Shown: positions 8,280-16,975, counted from the stretch's first letter. The stretch is 64,000 nucleotides of DNA from JAZDFP01 sp043801445 (GCA_043801445.1 JAZDMB010000012.1:11326-75325), one strand, 5' to 3'. The notes: a model not told the origin generated them from the sequence alone. Made by a program: numbers and translations.

Positions 8280-9707
8280 TTACGGAAATCTGATAGACAA
8301 CTTGATAGTAAATGTGCTTCCTTGATTGGGTTTGCTTGTGACAGATACCTCGCCTTTGAGGGTCTGGATGATGTGTTTAACAATGGACAAGCCCAGACCG
8401 GTGCCGCCCATTTCTCGTGAGCGGGATTTGTCCACCCGATAAAACCTTTCAAATACCCGCGAGAGGTCTTCTTCCGGTATACCGATACCGTTATCTTCAA
8501 CAGAGATGATTACATTACCAGCTTCAGATGTTACACTAATTTCAATACGGCCCCCTTCAGACGTATATTTGATGGCGTTATCCACGATATTGTTTATTGC
8601 CTTTCTTAATAATTCCGCATCTGTCTGGATAGACGTCATATCCGCCGGTATTTTCTTTGAAACGGTTTGTTTCTTGAGTATGGCAAATGGTTCTAAATTA
8701 TTAAGAACTGAATGAATTATTTCATTTACATCGCAGGTTTTAATCAAGGCAATGTCTTTTTTGTATTCCAGTCGCGAGAGTTCCAGCAAGTCTTGGACAA
8801 GATTATTTAGTTGGTTGACATTGTGGTCAATAATGGCGAGGAATTCCTGCATCTTATCCCAGTCCTCTTTTTTGCCTTCCTTTATGGTTTCCACATAACC
8901 CTTGATAAGCGCCAGTGGTGTGCGCAGTTCGTGCGAGGCATTAGCCACGAAGTCACGTCTGAGCGTTTCGTATTTGCTCGCTTCACTGAAGAGTTCCCGG
9001 AGTTTACTATTCATCAGGTTAATGGCTTCAGCCAGCGCACCGATTTCATCACCTGTCTTGATGGTTATCCGGCGGCTGAAATCTCCCTTGCTGATTGATT
9101 CGGCTACTGAAACCATTTCCTTAACCGGTCTAACTATCCGGCTGACCAGCCAGAACCCCATAACTAAAGCAATCAGTAACGCAAATATAAAAGTGATGCC
9201 TACGGCATGATAAACCTTATCGATGATAAGCGAAACCTGCCTTAAGGGCAAAGACACGCGAATAATTACATCATCCGGCTTATTATTATCGAACGGGATT
9301 GCCAAATATATCATATCAATAGCCATCGTGTGACTGTAGCGGATATTCTGCCCTATCTTTTTCTGTCTGGCGCTAAGTACTTCCGGACGGTCATTGTGGT
9401 TCTCCATCGTGGTGTGGTCATAACCAGAATCCGCCAACACATTGCCATTCTTATCAATCACGGTTATCCTGGTCTGGATGTCTTTGCCCAGTTCTGTGAT
9501 ATACTCATTGAGTTTATTTGATTCATGAGAGCAATCCCTGATAAAAGCCCGGACCGTATAGGCAGTATTTTCCAGATGCTGGCTGATTTCATCCCGGTAT
9601 GATTGGGAGAATTTCTCTATGGTTACGATAGAAAAAAGTCCCAGCGAGGTAATAATCAGCACCAGATATGTAGCAATAAGTTTACGGAAGAGGCGGTTCT
9701 TGAACAT
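8280..9707 (-). CDS. PhoR-type sensor histidine kinase
   Basis: Inner-membrane sensor kinase of about 475 residues. It has a transmembrane segment at residues 10-30, an extracytoplasmic sensor region of about 130 residues, a second segment near 165-190 and a HAMP domain (RIVRPVKEMVSVAESIS). The HisKA box follows with phospho-acceptor His (VANASHELRTPLALI), and then the HATPase_c N, G1 and G2 boxes (NNIVDNAIKYT, VEDNGIGIPEED, GGTGLGLSIVKHI). No PAS domain is evident. The ATG at 9707 is chosen on family resemblance; it lacks a Shine-Dalgarno, and an in-frame TTG at 9719 is an alternative. It is the likely partner of the regulator at 10059-10730, and the same 56-bp block precedes both genes. Proximity to DUF47-PiT suggests phosphate sensing. 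Confidence 0.88.
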   Translation of the reverse strand: MFKNRLFRKLIATYLVLIITSLGLFSIVTIEKFSQSYRDEISQHLENTAYTVRAFIRDCSHESNKLNEYITELGKDIQTRITVIDKNGNVLADSGYDHTTMENHNDRPEVLSARQKKIGQNIRYSHTMAIDMIYLAIPFDNNKPDDVIIRVSLPLRQVSLIIDKVYHAVGITFIFALLIALVMGFWLVSRIVRPVKEMVSVAESISKGDFSRRITIKTGDEIGALAEAINLMNSKLRELFSEASKYETLRRDFVANASHELRTPLALIKGYVETIKEGKKEDWDKMQEFLAIIDHNVNQLNNLVQDLLELSRLEYKKDIALIKTCDVNEIIHSVLNNLEPFAILKKQTVSKKIPADMTSIQTDAELLRKAINNIVDNAIKYTSEGGRIEISVTSEAGNVIISVEDNGIGIPEEDLSRVFERFYRVDKSRSREMGGTGLGLSIVKHIIQTLKGEVSVTSKPNQGSTFTIKLSIRFP

Positions 9708-9763
9708 ATTGAATCGCAATAAGTATATCTAAGATTCTACCGATATCATATAATTAATCTTTT
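9708..9763 (-). promoter_or_regulatory. Duplicated 56-bp upstream block, copy 1
   Basis: This block lies directly before the kinase ATG and differs from 10745-10800 at about 4 positions. On the coding strand it contains GATTAATTATATGAT and GTAGAATCTTAGATATAC. The shared sequence immediately upstream of a kinase and its regulator suggests a common promoter or operator. I cannot assign -35/-10 boxes with confidence. Confidence 0.55.
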
Positions 9764-10044
9764 TATCTTACGCCGTTGACTTTAGCACGACAATCTTCAA
9801 CTACTTCTTTGGGAATCATCTTTAAGGCGATTATAATAAGCATCGGCACAATAACCAAATCATCAAGTTGGCCAAATATCGGGATGAAATCCGGAATAAT
9901 ATCAAAGGGAAGAAAGATATAGCCCAGAGCCAGCCAAAGAAATATCTTCGCACGCATTGGTGTCCGTTTGTCTTTCAGGACCAGCCGGTAAACATGGATT
10001 TCTTGTTTCAGTCGCTTTACCGCAGATTTCCATTTACTAATCAT
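9763..10044 (-). CDS. DUF1232 (YkvA-type) small membrane protein
   Basis: A 93-residue protein with the DUF1232 core: KIFLWLALGYIFLPFDIIPDFIP, with conserved YxxxPxDxxPD, then GQLDDLVIVPMLI. Two hydrophobic segments suggest a membrane hairpin. The family's molecular role is not established. AGGAT lies about 9 nt before the ATG. It starts 14 nt after the response regulator stop and ends at the repeat block that precedes the kinase, so it sits inside the two-component operon. Confidence 0.85.
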   Translation of the reverse strand: MISKWKSAVKRLKQEIHVYRLVLKDKRTPMRAKIFLWLALGYIFLPFDIIPDFIPIFGQLDDLVIVPMLIIIALKMIPKEVVEDCRAKVNGVR

Positions 10045-10058
10045 TTATTTTATCCTGA

Positions 10059-10730
10059 TTATGTGAACTTATATCCAACGCCACGGACGGTCTCAATGAA
10101 CGAGCCGGATTTACCGAGTTTTTTCCTGAGTGATGCGATATGAACGTCAATGGTCCGGTCAATGACCATAGCGTCGTCGCCTCGCCCGGCTGTAATCAGG
10201 TCATCGCGTGAAATGACCTGACCCCGGCGGTTAATCAGATACCAAAGTAAGTTAAATTCGGTCTGGGTAAGTTCTATTTTCTTATTTTTAACCTCAACAG
10301 TTCTGCCATTGTAATCAATAGCGATATCGTCCAATTTGATGATGTCCTTAAATTTAGATGGCTCAAATCGGCGCAGAATCGCCTTGACCCGTGCCACCAT
10401 CTCACGCGGGCTGAAGGGCTTGGTGATGTAATCATCAGCGCCCAATTCAAGTCCGAGTATTTTATCTATTTCCTGTGACTTGGCAGTCAGCATAACGACC
10501 GGAATGCGGACGGTTTCTGGTGCGGCTTTAAGCCGTTTGCAAACATCCCATCCATCCATTTTGGGAAGCATAATGTCAAGCAGAATCAAGTCCGGCTTGT
10601 GCTTCTGGGCAATATCCAGTCCCTCAATACCATTCTTGGCGCCAATCACCAGATATCCTTCCTTAGAAAGATGGTGGTCAACCAGTTTAATCAGGTCTTT
10701 CTCGTCATCTATAACCAGAATGGTTTTCAT
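10059..10730 (-). CDS. PhoB/OmpR-family response regulator
   Basis: DNA-binding transcription regulator of 223 residues. The receiver domain covers residues 1-120 with the acidic pair IDDEK, the phospho-acceptor Asp in LILLDIMLPKMDG, Thr in VVMLTAKS and Lys in DYITKPFSP. The winged-helix output domain has ELTQTEFNLLWYL and VDVHIASLRKKLG with GVGYKF at the end, as in PhoB. I start at the ATG at 10730, with GGAG 8-9 nt upstream; a TTG at 10745 is less likely. Linked to the DUF1232 gene, kinase, DUF47 and PiT genes, it probably controls phosphate uptake, but no target sites were verified. Confidence 0.9.
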   Translation of the reverse strand: MKTILVIDDEKDLIKLVDHHLSKEGYLVIGAKNGIEGLDIAQKHKPDLILLDIMLPKMDGWDVCKRLKAAPETVRIPVVMLTAKSQEIDKILGLELGADDYITKPFSPREMVARVKAILRRFEPSKFKDIIKLDDIAIDYNGRTVEVKNKKIELTQTEFNLLWYLINRRGQVISRDDLITAGRGDDAMVIDRTIDVHIASLRKKLGKSGSFIETVRGVGYKFT

Positions 10731-10744
10731 AGTTGGGTTCTCCA

Positions 10745-10800
10745 ATTGAATCGCAATAGGTATATCTAAGATTCTACCAGTATCATATAATTAATCCTTT
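10745..10800 (-). promoter_or_regulatory. Duplicated 56-bp upstream block, copy 2
   Basis: Near-identical partner of 9708-9763, here in front of the response regulator gene. It forms a direct repeat about 1.04 kb from the other copy, enclosing the DUF1232 and regulator genes. Confidence 0.55.
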
Positions 10801-10842
10801 GACAAGGGGGACACTCCGTCACGACAAGGGGGACACTCCGTC
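10801..10842. repeat. Two tandem copies of a 20-bp GC-rich unit
   Basis: GACAAGGGGGACACTCCGTC occurs at 10801-10820 and 10823-10842, a period of 22 bp. It lies just upstream of the duplicated promoter-like block of the response regulator (on the minus strand). Confidence 0.75.
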
Positions 10843-10977
10843 GGCTGTAACCTACTATTTTCTTCATATTCAAGATGGTTTTATCTTAAAATCGCCCTCT
10901 AATAGTTTGGATATTTTGTTCTCGCAGGACACATAACACTTCTCAAATTATGTTTGTAATCCCTCCACTTCGTTACG
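10843..10977. other. Intergenic stretch with no recognisable feature
   Basis: AT-rich sequence between the phosphate module and the flavoprotein operon. Apart from the repeats on either side I see no gene, promoter consensus or RNA structure. Confidence 0.5.
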
Positions 10978-11060
10978 GGATAACTGGCTGTCCCTACGGG
11001 ACTCCTGCGGTCGTAACGACCGGAGTTTACCCCGCTTAGGCGGGGTCGTTAACTGCCAGT
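10978..11060. repeat. Composite hairpin repeat (ACTGGCTGTCCCTACGGGA type)
   Basis: ACTGGC near 10983 pairs with GCCAGT near 11054. Inner stems are CCCTACGGG, GGTCGTAACGACC and ACCCCGCTTAGGCGGGGT. The block overlaps the last codons and stop of the gene ending at 11049. Relatives sit at 47154-47205 and 50122-50200. It may stabilise the transcript 3' end. Confidence 0.6.
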
Positions 11061-12440
11061 AATAAATTTATCAATAGAGCGAGCGGCGATTTTGCCCTGC
11101 CCCATCGCTTCAATCACCGTGGCGGCTCCGGTTACTATGTCACCCCCTGCATAGACTCCCTTTTTGGTCGTGGCTAATGTCGCAGGGTCAGCATTGATAT
11201 TACCCCATTTGTTAAGTTCTATTTCAGGCGTGGCTCTCAAGAGTAGCGGATTAGGTCCGTTGCCGATTGCCATAATTACAGTATCCACTTCTATCTCAAA
11301 TTCGGAACCTTTGATAGGAATGGGTTTACGTCTGCCCGATTCATCAGGCTCGCCTAACTCCATCCTGATAGATTTTATACCGCAGACATTGCTGTCTTTT
11401 CCTAAAATCTCTACGGGGTTAGTGAGTAATTGGAAATCAATGCCCTCTTCACGGGCGTGATGGACTTCATCTTTTCTGGCTGGTAATTCGTCATTAGAAC
11501 GGCGATAGACGATATAGACCTTCTCGGCGCCGAGTCGCAATGCGGTCCGCGCTGAATCCATCGCTACGTTACCACCGCCCACCACCGCTACTATGCGGCT
11601 CTTGATTATCGGGGTATCGTATTCAGGGAATAGATATGCCTTCATCAGATTTACCCGTGTGAGATATTCATTAGCAGAAAATACTCCGCAGAGATTCTCA
11701 CCCGAGATATGCATAAAGAGCGGTAACCCGGCACCGGTCCCAACGAATACTGCTTTGAATCCCTCGTTGAACAAATCATCTATAGTGGCTATCTTACCAA
11801 TGAGCATATTGAGTTCCACTTTAACGCCTAACATAGAAAGATAATCTACTTCGGCTTGAACAATTGTCTTCGGCAACCTGAATTCAGGGATACCGTAAAC
11901 CAGAACACCGGCAGGTTTATGAAGCGCCTCAAATACGGTTACGTCATATCCTTTAAGAACAAGGTCACCGGCACAGGTCAGCCCGGCCGGACCTGAACCG
12001 ACCACTGCTATCTTTCTATTCTTCCTTTCAGGGATATCGGGAATTTTAATAGCGTTATTATTGCGTTCAAAATCACTCACGAATCGTTCCAATGCGCCGA
12101 TTGATACCGGTTTATCCTTCTTACCAACGATACATACTTTTTCGCACTGGTCTTCCTGAGGACAAACCCGTCCGCAGATTGCCGGCAAGGCATTAGTTTG
12201 TTTTATCTTACGGGATGCTTCAACGAATTTATTCTCACTGATTAATTTGATGAATTCAGGTATAGCAACCTCTACCGGGCAACCCTTGACACAAAGAGGT
12301 TTCTTGCATTGCAGGCAACGATTTGCCTCTTTGATGGCAATTTCAGGAGTGTATCCAAAAGGTACTTCATTGAAATTCTTAATCCGCTCCTGCGGTTTTT
12401 GTTCCGGCATCTTCTGACGTTCAATCTTTTCTTTTGGCAT
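11049..12440 (-). CDS. gltA: NADPH-dependent glutamate synthase small-subunit-like / NfnB-like flavoprotein
   Basis: FAD- and Fe-S-containing oxidoreductase of 463 residues in the GltA/SudB/NfnB family. Two N-terminal [4Fe-4S] sets are visible: CLQCKKPLCVKGCP near residue 42, and CGRVCPQEDQCEKVC near 90. An FAD-binding GSGPAGLTCAGD motif lies near 145, an NAD(P)-binding VGGGNVAMDSARTALR in the middle, and a C-terminal GGDIVTGAATVIEAMGQG. The gene for a PyrK/NfnA-like partner lies 68 nt upstream on the same strand. This pairing points to an Nfn-type enzyme (NADH-dependent reduced ferredoxin:NADP+ oxidoreductase) or sulfide dehydrogenase SudAB more than to a GOGAT small subunit; no large GOGAT subunit is present here. 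The exact reaction is inferred from the pairing. Confidence 0.85.
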   Translation of the reverse strand: MPKEKIERQKMPEQKPQERIKNFNEVPFGYTPEIAIKEANRCLQCKKPLCVKGCPVEVAIPEFIKLISENKFVEASRKIKQTNALPAICGRVCPQEDQCEKVCIVGKKDKPVSIGALERFVSDFERNNNAIKIPDIPERKNRKIAVVGSGPAGLTCAGDLVLKGYDVTVFEALHKPAGVLVYGIPEFRLPKTIVQAEVDYLSMLGVKVELNMLIGKIATIDDLFNEGFKAVFVGTGAGLPLFMHISGENLCGVFSANEYLTRVNLMKAYLFPEYDTPIIKSRIVAVVGGGNVAMDSARTALRLGAEKVYIVYRRSNDELPARKDEVHHAREEGIDFQLLTNPVEILGKDSNVCGIKSIRMELGEPDESGRRKPIPIKGSEFEIEVDTVIMAIGNGPNPLLLRATPEIELNKWGNINADPATLATTKKGVYAGGDIVTGAATVIEAMGQGKIAARSIDKFITGS

Positions 12441-12508
12441 ATTTAATTCATTTCAGTAAACTGATTAAGCAGATTAATCTGATAAATCAGCTAAATCCGC
12501 TTACTTAA

Positions 12509-13372
12509 TTATTGTTTTTGTGCTTCAATAGCCACGTCTATACAACTCGGACTATGCTGGAATTTCTCAACCGCTGTTTTCTCCTCTTTAGAATAGGTTT
12601 TCAATCGCTTCTGGAGTTCGTCAAAATCCACCTGATGTCCGTCAAATTCAGGTCCATCAACACAGGCAAATTGGGTTTTGCCGCCAACCGTTACCCGGCA
12701 AACACCGCACATTCCGGTAGCGTCTAACATTATGGGATTGAGACTTACAAATGTTTTTATGTCGTGTGATTTGGTAATGTTGCAAAGCACCTTCATCATA
12801 GGCACAGGTCCAATCGCTACGACCAAATCAATCTTCTCACCGCGCTTAATCACCTCATTAAGCAAGTCCGATGTAAATCCTTTTCTGCAATATGAGCCAT
12901 CATCTGTAGCTATAAGCAATTCATCAGAGACATTACGCATTTCAGATTCAAGAATAAGCAGATTTTTGGAACGGGCGCCGATAATGGAAATGACCTTATT
13001 ACCGGCTGATTTCATTGCCTGAGCAATCGGATAGACCGGAGCAATACCGATACCGCCACCGATGCACAAAACTGTTCCATATTTTTCAATGTGAGTTGCC
13101 TTGCCTAAAGGACCGATTATATCATGGATTTTTTCTCCCGGTTCCATCTTACCCAATTGCATTGTGGATTTGCCGACTGCCTGAAAAACTAATGTCAAAG
13201 TCCCCTTGACCGGGTCGGCATCACAGATAGTAAGCGGGATTCTTTCCCCTTTTTCATTCAGCCTTAAGACAACGAATTGTCCGGCGCGTCTAGTGCGGGC
13301 TATCTTCGGGGCTTCTATAACCATCTGATAAACACAATCACTGAAAATATCTTTTTTGAGGATATTAAACAT
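12509..13372 (-). CDS. NfnA/SudA-like FAD/NAD-binding oxidoreductase subunit
   Basis: A 287-residue protein of the ferredoxin-NADP reductase/PyrK superfamily. The N-terminal FAD barrel has RAGQFVVLRL and ERIPLTI. The NAD domain has LCIGGGIGIAPVYPIAQA near residue 105 and VVAIGPVPMM near 190. A C-terminal [2Fe-2S] site is marked by DATGMCGVCRVTVGG and FACVDGPEFDGHQVDF, the hallmark of sulfide/dihydroorotate dehydrogenase-like subunits in NfnAB. It is followed on the same strand by the NfnB-like gene. The short gap between them holds AGATTAATCTG-type inverted repeats. The ATG has no clear Shine-Dalgarno. Confidence 0.85.
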   Translation of the reverse strand: MFNILKKDIFSDCVYQMVIEAPKIARTRRAGQFVVLRLNEKGERIPLTICDADPVKGTLTLVFQAVGKSTMQLGKMEPGEKIHDIIGPLGKATHIEKYGTVLCIGGGIGIAPVYPIAQAMKSAGNKVISIIGARSKNLLILESEMRNVSDELLIATDDGSYCRKGFTSDLLNEVIKRGEKIDLVVAIGPVPMMKVLCNITKSHDIKTFVSLNPIMLDATGMCGVCRVTVGGKTQFACVDGPEFDGHQVDFDELQKRLKTYSKEEKTAVEKFQHSPSCIDVAIEAQKQ

Positions 13373-13460
13373 TATTTTTATATCGGTTAAAATATCTTGT
13401 TGATTAAGTTATATCTTTTAGAAAGAAAAATGAGCATTGAACATCTTTCATTGCTCATTG

Positions 13461-14927
13461 TTAATTACTCGTTTTTTCAAATGCCCTTGCTACGCATAAG
13501 ATAGTTGATTCATCAAAAGGCTTGCCTAATATTTGTAAACCAATAGGAAGATTATTTTTGGTCATGCCATCCCGACTTTCATCGGAATTCACCGCTCCAC
13601 ACGGTATAGAAATACCGGGTATGCCGGCGAGATTAGCCGTTACTGTAAAAATATCACAGAGATACATCTTTAACGGGTCATCTATTTTTTCGCCTATTTT
13701 AAATGGAGAAATCGGTGAGGTTGGTCCCATAATCACATCAACCTTTTTAAATGCCTCATCAAAATCCTGCCTTATCAACCTCCGGATTTTCAAGGCTCTC
13801 AGATAATATGCGTCATAATAACCGCTTGAAAGTGCAAATGTGCCTAATAAGATACGTCTTTTTACCTCTTTCCCAAAACCTTCACTGCGGCTCTTGCTTA
13901 TCATATCCCTCAATCCCTGATAATCTTTTGCCTGAGAGGTAAAATGGGTGCCATCATACCGCGCCAGATTGGAAGACGCCTCTGATGGCGCAACTAAATA
14001 ATATGTAGCAATACCATACCGGGAATGAGGAAGCGATATATCCATTATTTTTAATCCCATCTTCTCGTATGACTTTATTGCCTGATAAACGCTTTCTTTA
14101 ATCCCAGATTCTATTCCTTCAGAGAAATATTCTTTTGGAACACCAATCCTCAGACCCTTGATATCATTATTAATCTCCGTCAGATATTCAGGGACAGAAG
14201 TATTGATTGATGTAGAGTCCTGGTTATCATAACCGGCGATTGTTTGTAAGAGAAGCGCGCAATCTGAAACATTCCCAGTCAGCGGTCCTATCTGGTCTAA
14301 TGATGAAGCAAAAGCAATCAACCCATATCGTGAAATAAGCCCGTAGGTTGGTTTGAGCCCGACAATCCCGCAGAACGAGGCAGGTTGCCTGATAGAACCG
14401 CCTGTATCCGAGCCGAGAGCCATAAATGCCATATCAGAAGCAATCGCTGCAGCAGAACCACCGGACGAACCACCAGGCACACGAGATAAATCGTGAGGAT
14501 TATGGGTCGGTCCAAACGCAGAATTCTCGCAGGATGAACCCATTGCAAATTCATCCATATTAGTCTTACCAATAATAATACCATCTTCCTGTTTAATCCG
14601 TTTTATTACATAGGCATCGTAAGGAGGTATAAAATCTTTTAGTATTTTAGAAGCACATGTAGTTTTAATGCCATCGGTACAGATATTATCCTTAATAGCA
14701 ATCGGGATACCGGCAAGTAAACCGAGTTTTTGAGACTTTGCTATTTTCTCGTCTATTGCTTTTGCTTGCAGTAATGCCAAATCTTTAGTCAGCGTTAGAT
14801 ATGCCTTTATTTGCGGTTCAACCGATTCAATATGACTGAATAAATTTTCTACAACCTCTTTTGCCGTAACCTTCTTCTGTGTAATGAGGTTTTTGATTTC
14901 TAAAGCAGTCTGCTTGTATAGTTCCAT
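13461..14927 (-). CDS. gatA: Glutamyl-tRNA(Gln)/aspartyl-tRNA(Asn) amidotransferase subunit A
   Basis: Amidase that releases ammonia from Gln or Asn so that GatCAB can convert mischarged Glu-tRNA(Gln) or Asp-tRNA(Asn). Length 488 is typical. The amidase-signature triad is visible: Lys in PIAIKDNIC (near 79), cis-Ser and nucleophile Ser in GGSSGGSAAAIASD and GSDTGGSIRQPASFCG. The C-terminal end PIGLQILGKPFDE is conserved. GatB and GatC are not next to it, so the complex is encoded at separate loci. Confidence 0.95.
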   Translation of the reverse strand: MELYKQTALEIKNLITQKKVTAKEVVENLFSHIESVEPQIKAYLTLTKDLALLQAKAIDEKIAKSQKLGLLAGIPIAIKDNICTDGIKTTCASKILKDFIPPYDAYVIKRIKQEDGIIIGKTNMDEFAMGSSCENSAFGPTHNPHDLSRVPGGSSGGSAAAIASDMAFMALGSDTGGSIRQPASFCGIVGLKPTYGLISRYGLIAFASSLDQIGPLTGNVSDCALLLQTIAGYDNQDSTSINTSVPEYLTEINNDIKGLRIGVPKEYFSEGIESGIKESVYQAIKSYEKMGLKIMDISLPHSRYGIATYYLVAPSEASSNLARYDGTHFTSQAKDYQGLRDMISKSRSEGFGKEVKRRILLGTFALSSGYYDAYYLRALKIRRLIRQDFDEAFKKVDVIMGPTSPISPFKIGEKIDDPLKMYLCDIFTVTANLAGIPGISIPCGAVNSDESRDGMTKNNLPIGLQILGKPFDESTILCVARAFEKTSN

Positions 14928-14935
14928 TATTTATT

Positions 14936-14992
14936 GTATGGAATTTCAAAGTTAGCCACGAAGACACAAAGAATTCTTAGTGTCTTTGTGGC
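14936..14992. repeat. Direct-repeat flank with near-perfect palindrome, copy 1
   Basis: GTATGGAATTTCAAAG leads into a 38-bp palindrome (14955-14992) with arms GCCACGAAGACACAAAGAA and TTCTTAGTGTCTTTGTGGC. The same GTATGGAATTTCAAAG plus palindrome recurs in the same orientation at 15787-15852, so radC lies between two direct repeats. Confidence 0.8.
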
Positions 14993-15025
14993 AGATATTT
15001 ATTTAGTTACCCGTAAGGGCTTAAT

Positions 15026-15727
15026 TTATATAATCTTCTCTGCCTTCATACTAAGACATTTTTCACCACCGATAATAATATGGTCAATAACTTCAATGTC
15101 AACCAATTTGCCAACCTCTATAAGTCGTTTGGTTATTCTGATATCGTCATCAGAAGGAGCAGAATCACCTGAAGGATGGTTATGAACAAGGATTACAGAA
15201 GCCGCGCTAGCAGAAATTGCCTCCTTAAAGACCTCGCGGGGATGAACCAAACTGGCATCAAGAGTCCCGATAGAAATATTGGCATCTCGTATAAGACGAT
15301 TGCGCGTATCAAGCATAATAATAGTAAAATATTCCTTTTTCTTATCACGAAGTTTGTTTTTGACCAGTTTTTCCACAAGTATTTTAACATCATCAGGCGT
15401 TTTAATAATCGGTCGGTCTTTCACTTCCGGTTGTTCATCCATACGACGACCGAGTTGTAAAGCCGCCTTAATCTGAGTTGACTTGGCTAATCCGATACCC
15501 TTAATATTAGAAAGTTCTTCTACTGAGGCATTGCTGATTGCTCTGAGACTACCAAATTCCTTGAGGAGTTGTTCGGCAATAGTCAATACCGGTCGGTTTT
15601 TTGTGCCTCTGCCCATAATTACAGCAAGAAGTTCTATATCCGAAAGCACATCAGAACCATATTTCTGTAAACGTTCACGCGGTCTGGCTGAAGATGGCCA
15701 ATCACGAATAGTAAATGATTTCTTCAT
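15026..15727 (-). CDS. radC: RadC family JAB/MPN-domain protein
   Basis: A 233-residue RadC/YeeS protein. The N-terminal helix-hairpin-helix region has SARPRERLQKYG, LSDIELLAVIMGRG and NIKGIGLAKSTQIKAA. The C-terminal JAMM metal site is complete: VHNHPSGDSAPSDDD with both His and the Asp. The family's biological role remains unclear; a DNA-repair function has been disputed. It lies between two direct copies of an inverted-repeat element (14936-14992 and 15787-15852), which could permit its loss or gain by recombination. Confidence 0.93.
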   Translation of the reverse strand: MKKSFTIRDWPSSARPRERLQKYGSDVLSDIELLAVIMGRGTKNRPVLTIAEQLLKEFGSLRAISNASVEELSNIKGIGLAKSTQIKAALQLGRRMDEQPEVKDRPIIKTPDDVKILVEKLVKNKLRDKKKEYFTIIMLDTRNRLIRDANISIGTLDASLVHPREVFKEAISASAASVILVHNHPSGDSAPSDDDIRITKRLIEVGKLVDIEVIDHIIIGGEKCLSMKAEKII

Positions 15728-15786
15728 ATGAATAATTCGTATAGCATATCTTATGGATACTCGCCATTATTTTATAATAATTAATC

Positions 15787-15852
15787 GTATGGAATTTCAA
15801 AGTATAGCCACCAAGGCACGAAGGCACAAAGAATTCTTAGTGTCTTTGTGGC
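15787..15852. repeat. Direct-repeat flank with near-perfect palindrome, copy 2
   Basis: Same GTATGGAATTTCAAAG lead as 14936. The palindrome arm is lengthened by one extra unit (CCACCAAGGCACGAAGGCAC). It lies upstream of radC. Confidence 0.8.
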
Positions 15853-15921
15853 GAATTATTATAATTTAATTTTATAAACAATGACTAAAGAGTATTAAAT
15901 CACCTGCCGATAAACTAAAGC

Positions 15922-16659
15922 ATGAAAACATTAGATTTCTTATTAACACTTGCTACATTTATCACCTTTGTAATAGCCGTATATATATTTTCCACTGACC
16001 CAACAATTACTAAATCAATTAACTGGGCAGAAGACAGAGTTCCCCAAAACGAAGCGCTGATTAAATCGCAAACCCAAAATATTACTTCGACGGTCACCAC
16101 ATCACCCAATGCATTATTGAAACAGGGAAACTCTTCTCTTCCGCCAAAGGCGGATCTGCCGAAGGCACAGGGAAGCAAGGAAAAGACTGCATCCGACAAT
16201 AAAGATTATCCACCTAATCCTGCATGGAAGTATATTGTTATTCACCATAGCGCCACTAAACAAGGAAATGCCCGTATCTTTGATAATTATCATCGTAAAG
16301 AAAAAGGTATGAAAGAAGGTTTGGCTTATCATTTTGTAATTGGTAACGGAACAAAATCTAAAGACGGCGAGATTGAGATTGGCAATAGATGGAAAAAACA
16401 AATCGCTGGTGAGCACTGCTGGAATACCAAAATGAATCAAGAATCTATTGGTATCTGCCTGGTTGGTAATTTTGATGAATCGAAACCTACCCCAAAACAG
16501 ATAGAATCACTTATCAATCTAATAAGTAATCTACAGAAACAATATCACACACCTTCGGAAATGATTTTATCACACAAAGATGTGGATAAGAAACGAACGG
16601 ACTGTCCCGGTAAATATTTTCCTGCGAAGGAAATAAAATCACGCCTTAATTCCTTTTAG
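15922..16659 (+). CDS. Exported N-acetylmuramoyl-L-alanine amidase (Amidase_2/PGRP type)
   Basis: Zn-dependent cleavage of the bond between MurNAc and the stem peptide of peptidoglycan is the family reaction. The N-terminus is a hydrophobic anchor (residues 4-25). A low-complexity linker follows, and the amidase domain covers about residues 105-245. Zn ligands appear as the second His of IVIHHSAT, His in LSHKDV and Cys in RTDCPGKYF. YHFVIGNG and ESIGICLVGNFD are typical. Residues about 73-93 of the linker (PPKADLPKAQGSKEKTASD) are encoded by a dispersed palindromic element. The 3' end overlaps the convergent gene at 16646-16852 by 14 nt. Confidence 0.88.
   Translation: MKTLDFLLTLATFITFVIAVYIFSTDPTITKSINWAEDRVPQNEALIKSQTQNITSTVTTSPNALLKQGNSSLPPKADLPKAQGSKEKTASDNKDYPPNPAWKYIVIHHSATKQGNARIFDNYHRKEKGMKEGLAYHFVIGNGTKSKDGEIEIGNRWKKQIAGEHCWNTKMNQESIGICLVGNFDESKPTPKQIESLINLISNLQKQYHTPSEMILSHKDVDKKRTDCPGKYFPAKEIKSRLNSF
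16139..16200 (+). repeat. Dispersed two-hairpin element, copy B, in coding frame
   Basis: TTCCGCCAAAGGCGGATCTG, then GCCGAAGGCACAGGGAAGCA, then AGGAAAAGACTGCATCCGAC. The stems are CCGCC/GGCGG and an outer CTTCC/GGAAG. It encodes part of the amidase linker in the same frame as copy A, a frame different from the one used in xseA. Confidence 0.8.
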
Positions 16660-16852
16660 ATATCGTTATAGGTTTAACCGCAGTATTAATATCTATCTTA
16701 TTTTCCCGATATAACCAACCCAATGCCTGATTAAATAATTCTTTGGATAGATGCTTAAGGTCTTTTTGAATCTTCTCTGCAGATGTAGAACCATTCTTAT
16801 CCAGATACCTCCAGATTTCCCCTGCCGACTTACCGATTTCATTTTGGTACAT
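16646..16852 (-). CDS. Small winged-helix protein (DUF2582-like)
   Basis: A 68-residue protein resembling the DUF2582 winged-helix family: SAGEIWRYLDKNGSTSAEKI (helices 1-2) followed by LFNQALGWLYRENKI (recognition helix and wing). It probably binds DNA, but its targets are unknown. I start at 16852, where GGAGGAGG lies about 7 nt upstream; an ATG 33 nt further out has no such site. TTGACA at 16897-16902 with a weak -10 about 17 nt on may be its promoter. Confidence 0.75.
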   Translation of the reverse strand: MYQNEIGKSAGEIWRYLDKNGSTSAEKIQKDLKHLSKELFNQALGWLYRENKIDINTAVKPITISKRN

Positions 16853-16975
16853 ATTATTTTCCTCCTCCCAGATATACAAACACAATATAACTATTTTGTC
16901 AAGTAAAGTCTATTAACCCTTTTTTCTTTTTGATTTACTTGACGACTATAAGATATTATATTAGAAAAACTCCTT

